From Acidimicrobiales bacterium (GTDB lineage: Bacteria; Actinomycetota; Actinomycetes; Mycobacteriales; QHCE01), in assembly GCA_003243955.1 (NCBI GenBank), contig QHCE01000002.1, positions 1-59,687 on the forward strand: 59,687 bases of DNA, read 5' to 3'. This document shows positions 1-7,541 of this stretch, piece after piece. Position numbers and translations under genes: made by a program. The notes below the pieces were generated by a model. That model was not told the origin of the DNA and ran no database searches. It worked only from the letters and a program-made list of their open reading frames with translations. Positions within the stretch are counted from its first letter, which is position 1; each line of letters begins with the position of its first letter.

Positions 1-193
1 CTCCTATCTCTTGAGACATCACAGTGATCTCAGCGGCCAGTTGCTCGTCACGGACGGCCCGTTTAGACGCTGCCCGGTTTCGGGCGTCGTAGTAGGTGGA
101 AGGCGCGATCTTGCAGTCGTGCTCGGTGAGCACCCGGCAGATCGGCTCGACGCCGAACACCTGCTTGTGGTTGTCGATGAAATCGATGATCAC
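1..193 (-). CDS. IS3-type transposase OrfB (rve integrase subunit), N-terminal fragment
   Basis: Reading from a GTG at 193 on the minus strand gives VIIDFIDNHKQVFGVEPICR, then a tyrosine-rich HTH_21-like segment typical of the start of IS3 OrfB. The frame is open to the window edge, so the DDE catalytic domain is not visible. It overlaps the OrfA stop by a few bases, as expected if OrfB is made by -1 frameshifting into an OrfAB fusion. The ORF track misses it because it is open-ended. Confidence 0.7.
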   Translation of the reverse strand, partial: MIIDFIDNHKQVFGVEPICRVLTEHDCKIAPSTYYDARNRAASKRAVRDEQLAAEITVMSQEIG

Positions 194-474
194 GTGTCGC
201 GGCGATCGAGCTCCACCGCGAAGAAAGTCGATGCCGCTTTCAGAATCTCGTTAGCACGCCTAAGTTCTCGATTCTCCGCCCGAAGTTTATGCATCTGCGC
301 CGACATGTCGATGCTCACACCGAGACGCTGCCCCAAGTCGACTTGACCCTTGCGGACCCAGCTACGCAACGTCTCGCAGACCCGACGCCGAGCGTACTCG
401 ACTCGAACTTCCGCGACCATCCGCACGGCACGCTCACGCAGCTCCGACGGGTACCTCTTCGGTGATCCTGACAT
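190..474 (-). CDS. IS3-type transposase OrfA (helix-turn-helix subunit)
   Basis: This 94-residue protein carries the HTH_Tnp_1 fold: YPSELRERAVRMVAE at the start, a second helix around LRSWVRKGQVDLG, and a C-terminal leucine-zipper-like stretch (LRAENRELRRANEILK) used for OrfA/OrfAB multimerisation. It ends FFAVELDRRD, the usual OrfA end before the frameshift into OrfB. Length is normal for the subunit. It would bind the element ends rather than cut DNA. Confidence 0.85.
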   Translation of the reverse strand: MSGSPKRYPSELRERAVRMVAEVRVEYARRRVCETLRSWVRKGQVDLGQRLGVSIDMSAQMHKLRAENRELRRANEILKAASTFFAVELDRRDT

Positions 475-601
475 GACTCCATCCTTCCCAAAGAACGAAG
501 TCTCCGGAAAAGCCGGGGTGAATCACACCAGGCAATCGAGGCTTCCCGAACTTTACGAATGTCGAACTAGCCTGTGAAGACGCCAGTGTTGCCGACAGCC
601 C

Positions 602-1636
602 TCAGACGGCGGCGGGATTGATGCGGGCGAAGGCTTCCTGGCGCTGGTAGGGGAAGTAGGGGTACGGCACGGTCTTGGTGCTTACGGCATCGAGTGTGGC
701 AATCTGGTCTGGGGTGAGTTGCCAGCCGATCGCGCCAAGGTTCTGGCGCAATTGCGTCTGGTTGCGGGCACCGAGGATGACCGAGGCCACAGTTGGCCTT
801 GTGAGCAGCCAGTTGATAGCGATCTGTGGAATAGTCTTGCCAGTCTCCTGCGCGATCTCGTCGAGGGCATCGACGACGTTGAACAGTAGTTCGTCGGCCA
901 CCGGAGGCCCGTAATCGGCGGTGTCGTGCAGTCGACTTTGCGGCGGTAGCGGTTGGCCGCGACGCACCTTGCCGGTAAGCCTTCCCCAACCGAGCGGGCT
1001 CCAGACGAGGGCGCCGACACCCTGATCGAGACCCAGCGGCATCAGCTCCCACTCATAGTCACGGCCTACCAGCGAGTAGTAAACCTGATGCGCCACATAG
1101 CGCGGATGGTGATGTTGTTCGGCGATCGACAGAGACTTCATCACCTGCCATCCTGAGAAGTTGGAGACTCCGATGTAGCGGACCTTACCCGCCTGCATGA
1201 GACCGTGGAGCGTTTCCAGCACCTCCTCGATGGGCGTGCCCGCGTCGAAGGCATGCAGTTGGAAAAGGTCGATGTAGTCGGTTCCGAGGCGGCGCAACGC
1301 CTCCTCACATGCCCTGATCAGATGTGCCCTGGATGAGCCGGCGTCGTTTGGCCCGTCGCCTGTCGGCAGGCTGGCTTTCGTGGACAGGATCACCTGGTCT
1401 CGGCGTCCTTTGACCGCCGCGCCGAGCACCTGCTCCGAGGCGCCGTCGGAGTAGACGTCGGCGGTGTCGAACATGGTCACACCGGCCTCAAGACAAATGT
1501 CCACGAGCCGACGCGCCTCCTCGGCGTCAGTATCGCCCCACGCGCTGAACAGTGGTCCCCGACCACCGAATGTACCCGCACCGAAACTCAACACGGGAAC
1601 CCTGAGCCCAGACGCTCCCAACCGCCGGTATTCCAT
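602..1636 (-). CDS. aldo/keto reductase
   Basis: A 344-residue (beta/alpha)8 NADPH-dependent oxidoreductase. Visible landmarks are the N-terminal YRRLGASGLRVPVLSFG, the catalytic DTADVYS segment with Tyr near residue 62, the lysine in STKASLP near residue 85, the YIDLFQLHAFD strand and the YIGVSNFSGWQ loop; the C-terminus has the NADPH-binding region VILGARNQTQL. I chose ATG at 1636 rather than GTG at 1639 because GGAGG sits five bases upstream. It is divergent from a TetR gene 80 bp away, which probably controls it. The substrate cannot be told from sequence. Confidence 0.9.
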   Translation of the reverse strand: MEYRRLGASGLRVPVLSFGAGTFGGRGPLFSAWGDTDAEEARRLVDICLEAGVTMFDTADVYSDGASEQVLGAAVKGRRDQVILSTKASLPTGDGPNDAGSSRAHLIRACEEALRRLGTDYIDLFQLHAFDAGTPIEEVLETLHGLMQAGKVRYIGVSNFSGWQVMKSLSIAEQHHHPRYVAHQVYYSLVGRDYEWELMPLGLDQGVGALVWSPLGWGRLTGKVRRGQPLPPQSRLHDTADYGPPVADELLFNVVDALDEIAQETGKTIPQIAINWLLTRPTVASVILGARNQTQLRQNLGAIGWQLTPDQIATLDAVSTKTVPYPYFPYQRQEAFARINPAAV

Positions 1637-1719
1637 CACAGCCTCCAGCTAACGGTACTGTAATCTCATTAAGGTGACCGTAACAGACTGACAACCATTA
1701 AGGGAACTGGAGTCCTGTT
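1637..1719. promoter_or_regulatory. shared divergent promoter region of AKR and TetR genes
   Basis: The 83-bp gap between the two starts is AT-richer than its flanks. It holds CATTAAGG twice (1667-1674 and again near 1696-1703) and a loose inverted pair CGGTAC/GTGACCG around 1652-1681. These are plausible TetR operator elements overlapping both promoters, but no site is proven. Confidence 0.35.
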
Positions 1720-2343
1720 ATGGGTAGTGGGCGTGTACAGCCGCGAGCTCTTCGGCCTGGGGGTCGCACGACACGAGTGCGGGCGCAAGTGCTCCAGGCG
1801 GCCGGTGATGTACTGGCCGAGCAAGGGTTCACCCACCTCGATCTCGCCGACGTCGCACGCAGGGCGGGGGTGGGCAAGACGACCGTCTACCGTCGTTGGG
1901 GAACGGTGGCCGGCCTCGTGGCCGACTTACTGATCGACATGGCCGAACAGTCGCTGCCGCGCACCGAAACCGGCATCCTACTAGACGACCTTAAGGCGAA
2001 CGCTCAACTTGTGCGGCGGACACTGGCTGACGCCCGGCAGGGTTCGCTGTTCAAATCGATCATCGCGGCGGCGATGTGCGACGCCCGCGCCGCGTCCGCA
2101 ATGCACGGTTTCTACGACACACGCATTGCTGAGTGGGTGCCCTGCGTACAACAGGCCATCGAACGTGGCGAGGTGCCACAAGGGACGGATACCCATAAGG
2201 TAATCCGCGCGGTGTCAGCTCCTCTCTACTACCATCTGTTAGTCACTGGTGACAGCATCGACGAAACCATGGCAGACCAAGCTGCCCAAGCTGCCGTGAT
2301 CGCAGCGCGCGCAGGCGTGTACATGCGACCCGGACACAGCTAG
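1720..2343 (+). CDS. TetR/AcrR-family transcriptional regulator
   Basis: A 207-residue regulator. Residues about 15-62 form the TetR helix-turn-helix (RVRAQVLQAAGDVLAEQGF, then VARRAGVGKTTVYRRW). The rest is an all-helical ligand-binding and dimerisation domain of the TetR_C type. It is divergent from the aldo/keto reductase, so it most likely represses that gene and itself and is released by a small molecule. The start at 1720 has GGAG about ten bases upstream. Confidence 0.9.
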   Translation: MGSGRVQPRALRPGGRTTRVRAQVLQAAGDVLAEQGFTHLDLADVARRAGVGKTTVYRRWGTVAGLVADLLIDMAEQSLPRTETGILLDDLKANAQLVRRTLADARQGSLFKSIIAAAMCDARAASAMHGFYDTRIAEWVPCVQQAIERGEVPQGTDTHKVIRAVSAPLYYHLLVTGDSIDETMADQAAQAAVIAARAGVYMRPGHS

Positions 2344-2498
2344 CCACAGACCACGAACCCTTTCACGAAACCAGCCTGCAAGCTGTAACGTCCGCTCTCG
2401 CAGTAGAAATGGACACGCTGGCGAGAGCGCGCGTAATGCCGCAGCTCTTGTGGCTCAGCCGATCTTTGGTCAACTGCTGAGTGCTCGCGAACAACCCT

Positions 2499-2657
2499 CT
2501 AATTACGGCCTGACTCTTGCATCCTGGCGGCAACGAGATCATCAGGAATGTAGCCTAGGTGTCGGTCGTTCCATCCGTGCTGCCAGATTTCCGCGATTAC
2601 CTGAGGATCGTCGGGGCGTCCGGGACGCAACGTGACAGCATGATCAGGGATGGACAT
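2499..2657 (-). pseudogene. GNAT acetyltransferase remnant (N-terminal part only)
   Basis: Too short for the ORF track. From ATG at 2657 the minus strand reads MSIPDHAVTLRPGRPDD, then an IAEIWQHGWNDRHLGYIPDD segment and VAARMQESGRN before a TAG. This matches the first strand and helices of GNAT acetyltransferases, but the acetyl-CoA loop (R/Q-x-x-G-x-G/A) never appears, so the gene is truncated. It sits beyond a shattered MFS gene in a decayed segment. About 150 bp between the TetR stop and this remnant show nothing recognisable. Confidence 0.5.
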
Positions 2658-3372
2658 CCGAGGATAGGTAGCAACCATGGTTGGCTGTTGGCCGCCGCAA
2701 TGAACTGGGTGGTACGAACCTACGGCGTGCGAGACTTCCCACGAGGGTTAGCGGGACCGTGACAAAGGGGGCGATGATAAACAACTCGCCGTACGCAGCT
2801 CGTTCGGCGAGTGGCGCGCCCAATACCGAGCCAATGGCACTGCCGATGAACAATGCGGCCACGAGCGAGGCGACGGTCATACCCCGGGCGGCTGGGACCA
2901 AAGTGGTAGCCCACGTCTACAGAGACGAGTGCATGAATGCCCAGCCGCCGCCGAGCAGGATCGCGGCCATGCCGATGTGATTACCGATTGGTTCACTGCG
3001 GCGATAACAAAACCGGTGCACATCATCATTCCTCCGGCGGTCAGCAGCGACCAGGCAGGACGCAGAGCGACCACCTTGAGGACGCGGGAGAAGGCCAGCG
3101 TGCCGATGCCGTAGATGTTCGGTCACCGCTCCCGCGCCAACCGAACTGAGGCCCCTGTGCTCGAGTGCGGGCACCAAGAAGGTGAAGCCGCCGAGCGACA
3201 CGGCGCCTTCCACCAGTCCCAGAGCCATGATCAGCCAACTCCAGCTAAGCCCGAACACCGCGGCCAAGCCGCTTGCCCGGTCGGCGAATGCTTTGTTCCC
3301 TGGCCGGTTCCGGCAACTTTGCACGGCGATAACGAGCGCGGCAGCTAACACCGCCGGCAGAGCGAACATCAA
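2644..3372 (-). pseudogene. MFS transporter, C-terminal half, shattered by frameshifts
   Basis: Pieces in three minus-strand frames assemble into one transporter half: SWRLMFALPAVLAAALVIAV and a long hydrophobic stretch to about 3125; a shift near 3120 into NIYGIGTLAFSRVLKVVALR; a return to the first frame near 2985 (GMAAILLGGGWAFMHSSL); then a stop and a shift into VPAARGMTVASLVAALFIGS up to about 2740. The N-terminal half is missing. Its first residues overlap the last codons of the intact MFS gene upstream, which suggests a deletion joined two transporter genes. Confidence 0.75.
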
Positions 3373-4853
3373 CCGCCAGCTGTTACGACCGGGATCTGCG
3401 GGGCTCGCTGGACCGACTCCGAAGCGTCCGCCTTCGCGGGAGCGGGCTTCGGCGTCGCGACCGTGGTGGACGCAGCGACGTAGCGAATTCCGAACGCGCT
3501 CAGCAGCGCGCTGACGATTAGCGCCATCACGGCAACGATCAGCGCGTACTGAAGGCCAGACAAGAATCCGCCGGACGCCACACCGCCTACAAGCAGGCCC
3601 ATCACCGCCACACCGATGAGTCCGCCCATCTGGCGGGATGCGTTCAGGACACCGGATCCTATGCCGGCATTGCCCGGGTCGACCGCTGACAGCATGGCGT
3701 TCGTGATGGCTGGCACCACTAGGCCGATACCGCCGCCCGCAACGAGGAACTGGACGACGATCGCCAAGTAAGAGCCCGAGCGGACAGCGGGCAGCATTGC
3801 GAGGTAGCCCGACGCGGCCAGGATGCTTCCGCTGATAAGAACGGCCCGCGCGCCGTAACGCTTCGTCAGCGGCCCGCAGGCGAGGTTCGCAATCATGATC
3901 GTCGCAGTCATCGGCAGGAACGCGAGTCCGGTGGCGAGCGGCGAGTAGTTCCAGCCCTTCTGGAAGAATAGGCTGAAGATGAAAATCAGGCCATAGAAGG
4001 AGAAATTTACCAGCACGCCAATTAGCGAGGCGGATGTGAACACCTTACGACTGAACAGCCTCAGTGGCAGCATCGGATCCGCACTGCGTTTCTCGACGAA
4101 GACGAACCCTACAAGCGCGGTAACGAATACCGCGACGCAGATCTCTACCAACGACGAAGACCACCCGATGCCATTGGCCTCGATGACAGCGGCCGTGAGG
4201 GCCCCCAGACCGACGATCGCCAACAGTTGCCCCGGAACATCGAAGGAACGGCGGCCCTGGCCGGGAGCACGAACGGGCGTGCGGGCGGCGCTGGTCTGGG
4301 TCAGCCAGATGCCGACCGCAGCGACCAGCACGTTAACGAAGAAGATCGACCGCCAGCCGAATTGGGAGATCAGCACGCCACCGACCACAGGGCCGAGGGC
4401 AAGCGCGAGACCACCGGCAGCGGCCCACAGACTCACGGCCTTGGTGCGCTCGGCCTGGTCCGGAAAAGTCTTGTTCACGATCGAGAGCGAGGATGGCACG
4501 ATCAGCGCAGCACCCACCCCCTGGGCGATCCGGAACACGATCAGAAGCATCAGTGTGTTGGACGCACCGCAGGCGAAGGAAGTGACGGCGAAGAGCGCGA
4601 ATCCGCCCTGGAAGATCCGCTTCGGCCCGAATCGGTCGCCCAGCGCGCCGGAGGTCAGCAGACAGGCGGCGAAGGTGAGAGTGTAGCCGTTGATCACCCA
4701 TTCCAGCCCGGAGAGGCTGGCACCGAAGTCTTGGCTCAGCGCATCCGTCGCCACGTTGACTACGCTGACATCGAGGATGACGACGACGAACCCGAGGCAG
4801 GCCGCGAGCAGTGTCAACTGTCGTTTCGAATCACGAGGTTCAGCTTGAGACAT
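3369..4853 (-). CDS. MFS drug exporter, DHA2 (14-TMS, EmrB/QacA-like) type
   Basis: A 494-residue membrane protein with about 14 hydrophobic segments. It carries motif A after TM2 (GALGDRFGPKRIF) and a motif-C-like antiporter signature GPVVGGVL in TM5, as in proton-coupled drug exporters. It starts with a short cytoplasmic tail and TM1 LLAACLGFVVVILDVSVVNV. The last residues (VQRAPQIPVVTAGG) look unnatural: they read out of frame through the start of the MFS pseudogene, so the native C-terminus was probably replaced by a deletion. It is divergent from an ArsR gene that likely controls it. Confidence 0.88.
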   Translation of the reverse strand: MSQAEPRDSKRQLTLLAACLGFVVVILDVSVVNVATDALSQDFGASLSGLEWVINGYTLTFAACLLTSGALGDRFGPKRIFQGGFALFAVTSFACGASNTLMLLIVFRIAQGVGAALIVPSSLSIVNKTFPDQAERTKAVSLWAAAGGLALALGPVVGGVLISQFGWRSIFFVNVLVAAVGIWLTQTSAARTPVRAPGQGRRSFDVPGQLLAIVGLGALTAAVIEANGIGWSSSLVEICVAVFVTALVGFVFVEKRSADPMLPLRLFSRKVFTSASLIGVLVNFSFYGLIFIFSLFFQKGWNYSPLATGLAFLPMTATIMIANLACGPLTKRYGARAVLISGSILAASGYLAMLPAVRSGSYLAIVVQFLVAGGGIGLVVPAITNAMLSAVDPGNAGIGSGVLNASRQMGGLIGVAVMGLLVGGVASGGFLSGLQYALIVAVMALIVSALLSAFGIRYVAASTTVATPKPAPAKADASESVQRAPQIPVVTAGG

Positions 4854-5002
4854 ACTTACCTACTCCTGGATGTCCGATCGAGAGAAGACCCTGAGGCCGG
4901 CCCCGGTGTCCGGCCTCCCGCGCTGCTTGTTGATCTCGGGCTCGGTGGCCGAACACCTCAATCACGGCCGCGCACATAGTTGCGCGATCCGCTAGAGGAA
5001 CT

Positions 5003-5055
5003 GTTCGATGCGATTCGAACACTAGGCTAGTGTATGCATATCGTCGAACACTTAG
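5003..5055. promoter_or_regulatory. palindromic candidate operator between the MFS exporter and ArsR genes
   Basis: Two overlapping inverted repeats occur here: GTTCGA...TCGAAC (5003-5020) and ACACTAGGCTAGTGT (5019-5033, 7-bp perfect arms). TCGAACACT is then repeated directly near 5044-5052. The cluster lies just before the arsR-type start with a good GGGAGG ribosome site at about 5067. Placement in a divergent intergenic region makes it a likely ArsR binding site. Confidence 0.5.
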
Positions 5056-5079
5056 CAAACCTTTGGCAGGGAGGTCACC

Positions 5080-5445
5080 ATGGCCACGGACTCTGAAGCT
5101 GTGACGCCGCGTCACCGTGGTGCACCGGAGAACACTCACCCTCGCGAGGTTTCGCTGGCCACAGCGCTCGCCGCACTGGCCGACCCGGTCCGTTTGACAC
5201 TGGTTCAGGAGCTGGCTCACAGCGCAGAGTGGGAGCGCTTCTGCGGCAGCTTCGACGTGCCGGTGCGTAAGGCCGCGCTCAGCCACCACTTCGCGGTGCT
5301 GCGCGCCGCCGGGTTGGTGGAACAGCGGGACGTCGGGCCCAAGCGGTACAACCGGCTGCGCCGGGCGGAGTTCGAGGAGTGTTTTCCTGGCCTGCTCGAA
5401 CTGGTCTTGCGGAAGCCAGGTGACGAACGTCGGGGCGTTACGTAA
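5080..5445 (+). CDS. ArsR-family winged-helix regulator
   Basis: A 121-residue regulator with the ArsR wHTH core: LATALAALADPVRLTLVQEL, then a recognition helix in KAALSHHFAVLRAAGLVEQR and a wing with VGPKRYNRLR. The metal-binding ELCVCDL-type box is not present, so a metal sensor of that class is unlikely; small-molecule or oxidant sensing is possible. It is divergent from the DHA2 exporter with palindromes in between, so the two probably form a repressor/exporter unit. The GGGAGG site fixes the start. Confidence 0.88.
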   Translation: MATDSEAVTPRHRGAPENTHPREVSLATALAALADPVRLTLVQELAHSAEWERFCGSFDVPVRKAALSHHFAVLRAAGLVEQRDVGPKRYNRLRRAEFEECFPGLLELVLRKPGDERRGVT

Positions 5446-5487
5446 CTTAATTGACCGCCTGTCCGGGGCCTAATAAATCGGAAAAAG

Positions 5488-5676
5488 TCACGGATCAGGC
5501 AGATCGACGACGCCGGCCCGCTCACGCAGCAGCTTCGCGGTACCGGCGACAACCCCGCGATCCATGCTCGGCGATCCGTACGAGAGGGTAAGGCTGAAAG
5601 AGCCCCTTAAGGTCGACAGGTGCAGAACCACGCCGTAGTTGGCGCCGACGCGGTTAGCTACGGTTCGCAACTTCAA
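5488..5676 (-). pseudogene. short remnant, possibly the C-terminus of an acyltransferase/condensation-type protein
   Basis: A 62-residue reading frame (VVLHLSTLRGSFSLTLSYGS, then helix VAGTAKLLRERAG). The beta-strand plus C-terminal helix resembles the end of WS/DGAT acyltransferases or condensation-like domains, but the match is weak. No upstream part is present because an integrase remnant abuts it. It may equally be a chance frame. Confidence 0.25.
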
Positions 5677-5678
5677 AC

Positions 5679-6061
5679 GCCGCTCTACCCTTGCCGGCTA
5701 TTTGTATCGCTTCCCTTAGGCTTCAGCAAATACAACAAGTCGAGGCACGCAAATCTCAGGTGTCACTGTGGCAAGATTCCGGTCTTGTCTTTACAACCCA
5801 ACACGGTTCTCCTATCGAGCCCCGCAATTTCAATAGGTCTTTTCATGCTCGTTGCATGAAAGCTGACGTTCGCAGGATCAAAGTTCATGACGCTCGCAGG
5901 ACATGTGCCACTCTTCTAGCGGACCTCGATGTACATCCACGGTGATTATGCAGATTTTACGTCACGCTCAATTTGCGGTCACGATGGAGATTTACACACA
6001 GGTCTCGTCGGCATCTACCCGTGAGGCCCTTCGCAAGCTGGGAGACAGTCTCGATGCATGA
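5679..6061 (+). pseudogene. tyrosine recombinase (phage-type integrase), C-terminal remnant with a frameshift
   Basis: The frame from about 5679 reads ALPLPAICIASLRLQ, then WQDSGLVFTTQHGSPIEPRN and VHDARRTCATLLADLDVHPR, where it hits a TGA. Shifting one base continues as VIMQILRHAQFAVTMEIYTQ and STREALRKLGDSLDA. These are the box I/II catalytic segments: HDARRT (H-x-x-R, where H-x-x-R-H-T is more usual), LRHAQ and the terminal Y in EIYTQ. A single-base loss has broken the gene and the N-terminal half is gone. It points at the 3' end of a tRNA-Ala gene 60 bp downstream, the usual place for such integrases. Confidence 0.8.
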
Positions 6062-6121
6062 CTGCTGCTGTACTTGAGCAAAAGGCCGCCTCTTCAAGGG
6101 AAGAATTAGCCCTGTGAACTG

Positions 6122-6198
<77 letters not shown>

Positions 6199-6258
6199 CA
6201 ATCAGGCCAAAGCCTAGCAGGTGCTCGCGCTCAGCCGCAGGGCTGACCTCGTGCCCGA

Positions 6259-6813
6259 TCAGGCAGCGCGGCGATGCGGAGCGTTAGACGTTGAAGGGAA
6301 GGCTTGCGGGGATGAGGGCATATCTATTGGTGCGACCAGCCGAGGGCGGGGGCGCACAATGGAACGTACCAACCAAGCCTCAGCTCGTTGAAATGGCTCC
6401 TTGTCGCCGGCTGCAAGTAACCATCTGACTCGATCAGATGGCGCACCGCGCCGCTGCGCCGGAGCAGCCAACCACGCCACCACTTCACGTTGCACAACCG
6501 CGTCTATCGTGGTGGTGCGGGCGAGCTTCTCTACGAACTCCAGAGCCCGTTTTCGCTGCGATTGGTTCTCAGGGGGACTGTCCTGCCTAGCCACAACATC
6601 GACTTCGCTGGCTTTTCCCGCGTCGTCAGGGACTGGCTCTGCCGTCACGGTAGAACCATTACCTCGATCCAGCACCCGCATACTGGAGGCGTCTAACTCT
6701 TGCTGCGCCACGGTGACAGAGTCGCCTCTGGAGATCAGAGCCGGCACCAATGCCAGCAGGGCTACCCCGATCAGGATTGCGAACAGGACGGCTGACGGCA
6801 CACCAGATGGCAT
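6259..6813 (-). CDS. SepX/GlpR-like single-pass membrane protein of the divisome
   Basis: A 184-residue protein with one N-terminal membrane helix (VPSAVLFAILIGVALLALVP) followed by ISRGD and a Ser/Met-Arg-Val-Leu segment. This resembles the start of mycobacterial Rv0996 and Streptomyces SepX. The cytoplasmic part is short and variable, with no second clear helix; known family members are roughly twice as long. The gene order rimJ, glp(moeA-like), galU behind it is the same as in M. tuberculosis. In corynebacteria this family (GlpR) is the membrane partner of the MoeA-like protein Glp in cell division. That role is inferred here from synteny. Confidence 0.65.
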   Translation of the reverse strand: MPSGVPSAVLFAILIGVALLALVPALISRGDSVTVAQQELDASSMRVLDRGNGSTVTAEPVPDDAGKASEVDVVARQDSPPENQSQRKRALEFVEKLARTTTIDAVVQREVVAWLAAPAQRRGAPSDRVRWLLAAGDKEPFQRAEAWLVRSIVRPRPRLVAPIDMPSSPQAFPSTSNAPHRRAA

Positions 6814-6881
6814 GGCGGCTTCCTCCCGACGCGGTTCTTCAGCGAGTGCTGCACGAGCCCTGACATTACGGCGTGAGGCGC

Positions 6882-7538
6882 TTACTCAGCGGCTGCCACG
6901 CCGAACCACCTTCGGCTAGGGTTCCGCTCGTCTGCGTTGCTTCGCCACTGCGCCAATACACCGTGCGGCGCGGCATCCTCAGCAGTGAGCGCGTAACCCA
7001 GATGGTCGCGCCACTCGCCGTCAATGTGCAAAAACCGCGAATGAAAACCCTCATAACGGAATCGCAGCTTCTCCACCACGCGGCGGCTAGCAACGTTCTC
7101 GGGGCGGATATTGACCTCGATGCGATGCAAGCCCGCCGTGAAGAAGCAGAAGTCGCACGCCAGCGCTAATGCGGTAGGCATGATGCCTCGTCCAGCAAGC
7201 CGCTCATCAAGCCAATAGCCAACAGTTGCGGAGAAGAATGCCCCACGCACAATGTTACCGACGGTAAGCTGGCCAGCGAATTTGTCGCGGTAACAGAGCA
7301 CAAACGGCATGACCTGACCAAGCCGCGCTGGACGGCGCTGCGCGCGCACCATCTGGCGAAACGCTCTCGGGCCGTGGCGCTGTTCCCATGATCCTAGAGC
7401 GGTGGCCTCCCACGGCTCGAGCCAGCTCTGGTTGGCTAGGCGCACCTCACGCCAAGCAGCCAGGTCACTACGCTCATGCGGTCGAAGCGTCACCTCCGCG
7501 TCGTTGAGGGTGACTGGCCAGTCGTGCTGTCGCTCCAT
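6882..7538 (-). CDS. rimJ: RimJ/RimL-type GNAT N-acetyltransferase
   Basis: A 218-residue GNAT protein: N-terminal strand EVTLRPHERSDLAAWREVR, a central sheet QLTVGNIVRG..ATVGYWLDERLAGRGIM with the acetyl-CoA pyrophosphate loop (RLAGRGIM), and the C-terminal IEVNIRPENVASRRVVEKL followed by FRYEGF. That is the RimJ/RimL layout used to acetylate N-terminal alanine of ribosomal proteins. It sits 3 bp downstream of the glp(moeA-like) stop, so the genes are co-transcribed. The exact substrate is not shown by sequence. Confidence 0.85.
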   Translation of the reverse strand: MERQHDWPVTLNDAEVTLRPHERSDLAAWREVRLANQSWLEPWEATALGSWEQRHGPRAFRQMVRAQRRPARLGQVMPFVLCYRDKFAGQLTVGNIVRGAFFSATVGYWLDERLAGRGIMPTALALACDFCFFTAGLHRIEVNIRPENVASRRVVEKLRFRYEGFHSRFLHIDGEWRDHLGYALTAEDAAPHGVLAQWRSNADERNPSRRWFGVAAAE

Positions 7539-7541
7539 GTT

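Larger units (their letters stand above)
1..525 (-). mobile_element. IS3-family insertion sequence, 5' part, running off the window
   Basis: Two overlapping frames on the minus strand have the OrfA/OrfB layout of IS3 elements. The probable left terminus lies at about 493-525, where the minus strand reads CCCCGGCTTTTCCGGAGACT, similar to IS3-type ends, but the partner end lies outside the window so the boundary is inferred. The element caps the left side of a decayed accessory segment. Confidence 0.7.

Noticed and set aside
4227-4979. 250-aa plus-strand ORF across the DHA2 exporter
   Set aside because: Antisense shadow; runs out of the exporter into the intergenic region without a ribosome site.
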